The notes under the pieces were generated by a model, which saw only the letters and a program-made list of their open reading frames with translations, was not told the origin of the DNA and did no database searches. A program made the translations under genes and the position numbers. From Ferirhizobium litorale (GTDB lineage Bacteria > Pseudomonadota > Alphaproteobacteria > Rhizobiales > Rhizobiaceae), in NCBI GenBank assembly GCA_030028905.1, contig JALDYZ010000002.1:310001-374000 (forward strand): a stretch of DNA of 64,000 bases, in the 5' to 3' direction. Shown piece after piece: positions 63,579-64,000 of the stretch. Each line of letters opens with the position of its first letter. Position 1 is the first letter of the stretch.

Positions 63579-63997
63579 CAGTCGTTCTCCTTTTCTTCGA
63601 GCGCCAGCGCAATCGAGGTGATGGAGCCGACGACGACGAGATAGACGCCGATGTCGAACAGCATCACCGTCGCCAGCGGCACTTCGAGGCCGAAGATGTG
63701 CGGGTAGATCCACAGGCCCGTCATGAACGGCACCGCCGCCGGCAGCGATACGAACCCGGCGAGACAGGCGAGGAACAGGCCGCAGCCGGAAATCGCCAAC
63801 GGATGCACGCGCAAGGCCCGGCGCACCACGGAAACGCCGCAGGCGATACCGTAGATCGCCAGTGCCGAGGCCGCGATCAGCCCGCCGATGAAGCCGCCGC
63901 CCGGCTCGTTGTGGCCGCGCAGCAGCACGAAGATCGAAAACAGGATCATCAGGCCGGTGAGGAATGGCGCGACGGTGCGGAAGATCAAGGTGTTCAT
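63578..63997 (-). CDS. mnhB: Mrp/Pha-type antiporter subunit B
   Basis: A 139-residue protein of four membrane segments beginning [40 protein letters not shown], the MnhB signature with the conserved PGGGF. The ATG at 63997 is complete within the window; the mnhA gene should lie just beyond the right edge and may overlap it. Here subunit B is separate from A, unlike the fused PhaAB of the S. meliloti pha1 operon. The six genes form one overlapped operon. Confidence 0.94.
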   Translation of the reverse strand: MNTLIFRTVAPFLTGLMILFSIFVLLRGHNEPGGGFIGGLIAASALAIYGIACGVSVVRRALRVHPLAISGCGLFLACLAGFVSLPAAVPFMTGLWIYPHIFGLEVPLATVMLFDIGVYLVVVGSITSIALALEEKEND

Positions 63998-64000
63998 GAC

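Overview
The window looks like chromosomal DNA of a fast-growing rhizobium (Rhizobiaceae, in the Sinorhizobium/Rhizobium/Shinella range). It is GC-rich and carries rhizobial markers: a MucR/Ros zinc-finger regulator, the cycHJKL cytochrome c maturation operon, a FeuN-FeuP-FeuQ-like set, PleC- and DivJ-like cell-cycle kinases, GlnE, a multi-subunit Mrp/Pha cation antiporter operon and palindromic rhizobial intergenic repeats. I saw no tRNA, rRNA or CRISPR array.

Layout. (1) 1-7.6 kb: a 5'-truncated Hsp70-family gene, a divergent family-4 uracil-DNA glycosylase, two tiny ORFs, an unrecognised helical protein, an MFS and an EamA transporter, and an unusual soluble chemoreceptor-like protein with its signalling helices at the N-terminus. 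(2) 7.7-20.1 kb: pepN, a PleC-like kinase, glnE, then a two-component system beside degP. (3) 20.3-27.4 kb: cycL-cycK-cycJ-cycH, a surface-antigen lipoprotein and feuQ-feuP-feuN. (4) 27.5-45.2 kb, almost all on the minus strand: a near-complete gene transfer agent (GTA) cluster of the Rhodobacter capsulatus RcGTA type, from a terminase small-subunit candidate and large terminase through portal, protease and capsid to the tail-fibre/host-specificity protein, followed by a holin-like gene. It is interrupted by a GH19-type endolysin, a Dabb-domain gene, a 41-codon plus-strand ORF, an antisense MFS transporter and two copies of a palindromic repeat. (5) 45.6-53.9 kb: a cysteine-cluster protein, a class A penicillin-binding protein, a DUF1214/DUF1254 pair, DUF2336, DUF1491 and a divergent LysR/quinone oxidoreductase pair. 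(6) 53.9-60.0 kb: a peptidoglycan-binding membrane protein overlapping a DivJ-like kinase, DUF5330, sufE, a DUF6456 gene overlapping a free-standing DnaA domain IV gene, and mucR. (7) 60.4-64.0 kb: mnhBCDEFG, translationally overlapped; mnhA would lie beyond the right edge.

How they fit together. The two kinases resembling PleC and DivJ would act on DivK and, through it, on CtrA. The window also holds two perfect matches to the CtrA half-site pair TTAA-N7-TTAA. One is in an AT-rich island inside the GTA cluster, beside the endolysin, and the other is upstream of the DUF2336 gene. This suggests, but does not prove, that GTA lysis functions here are tied to the cell cycle, as CtrA is tied to RcGTA in Rhodobacter. 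FeuPQ (osmotic response and cyclic glucan export), the degP-linked two-component system, the PBP and the Mrp antiporter make the rest mostly an envelope and ion-homeostasis neighbourhood.

Coordinates were worked out by reading the sequence. Start codons were moved inward from the longest ORF where a ribosome binding site, translational overlap or family length supported it. No database search was possible, so family names rest on recognised motifs and remembered synteny.
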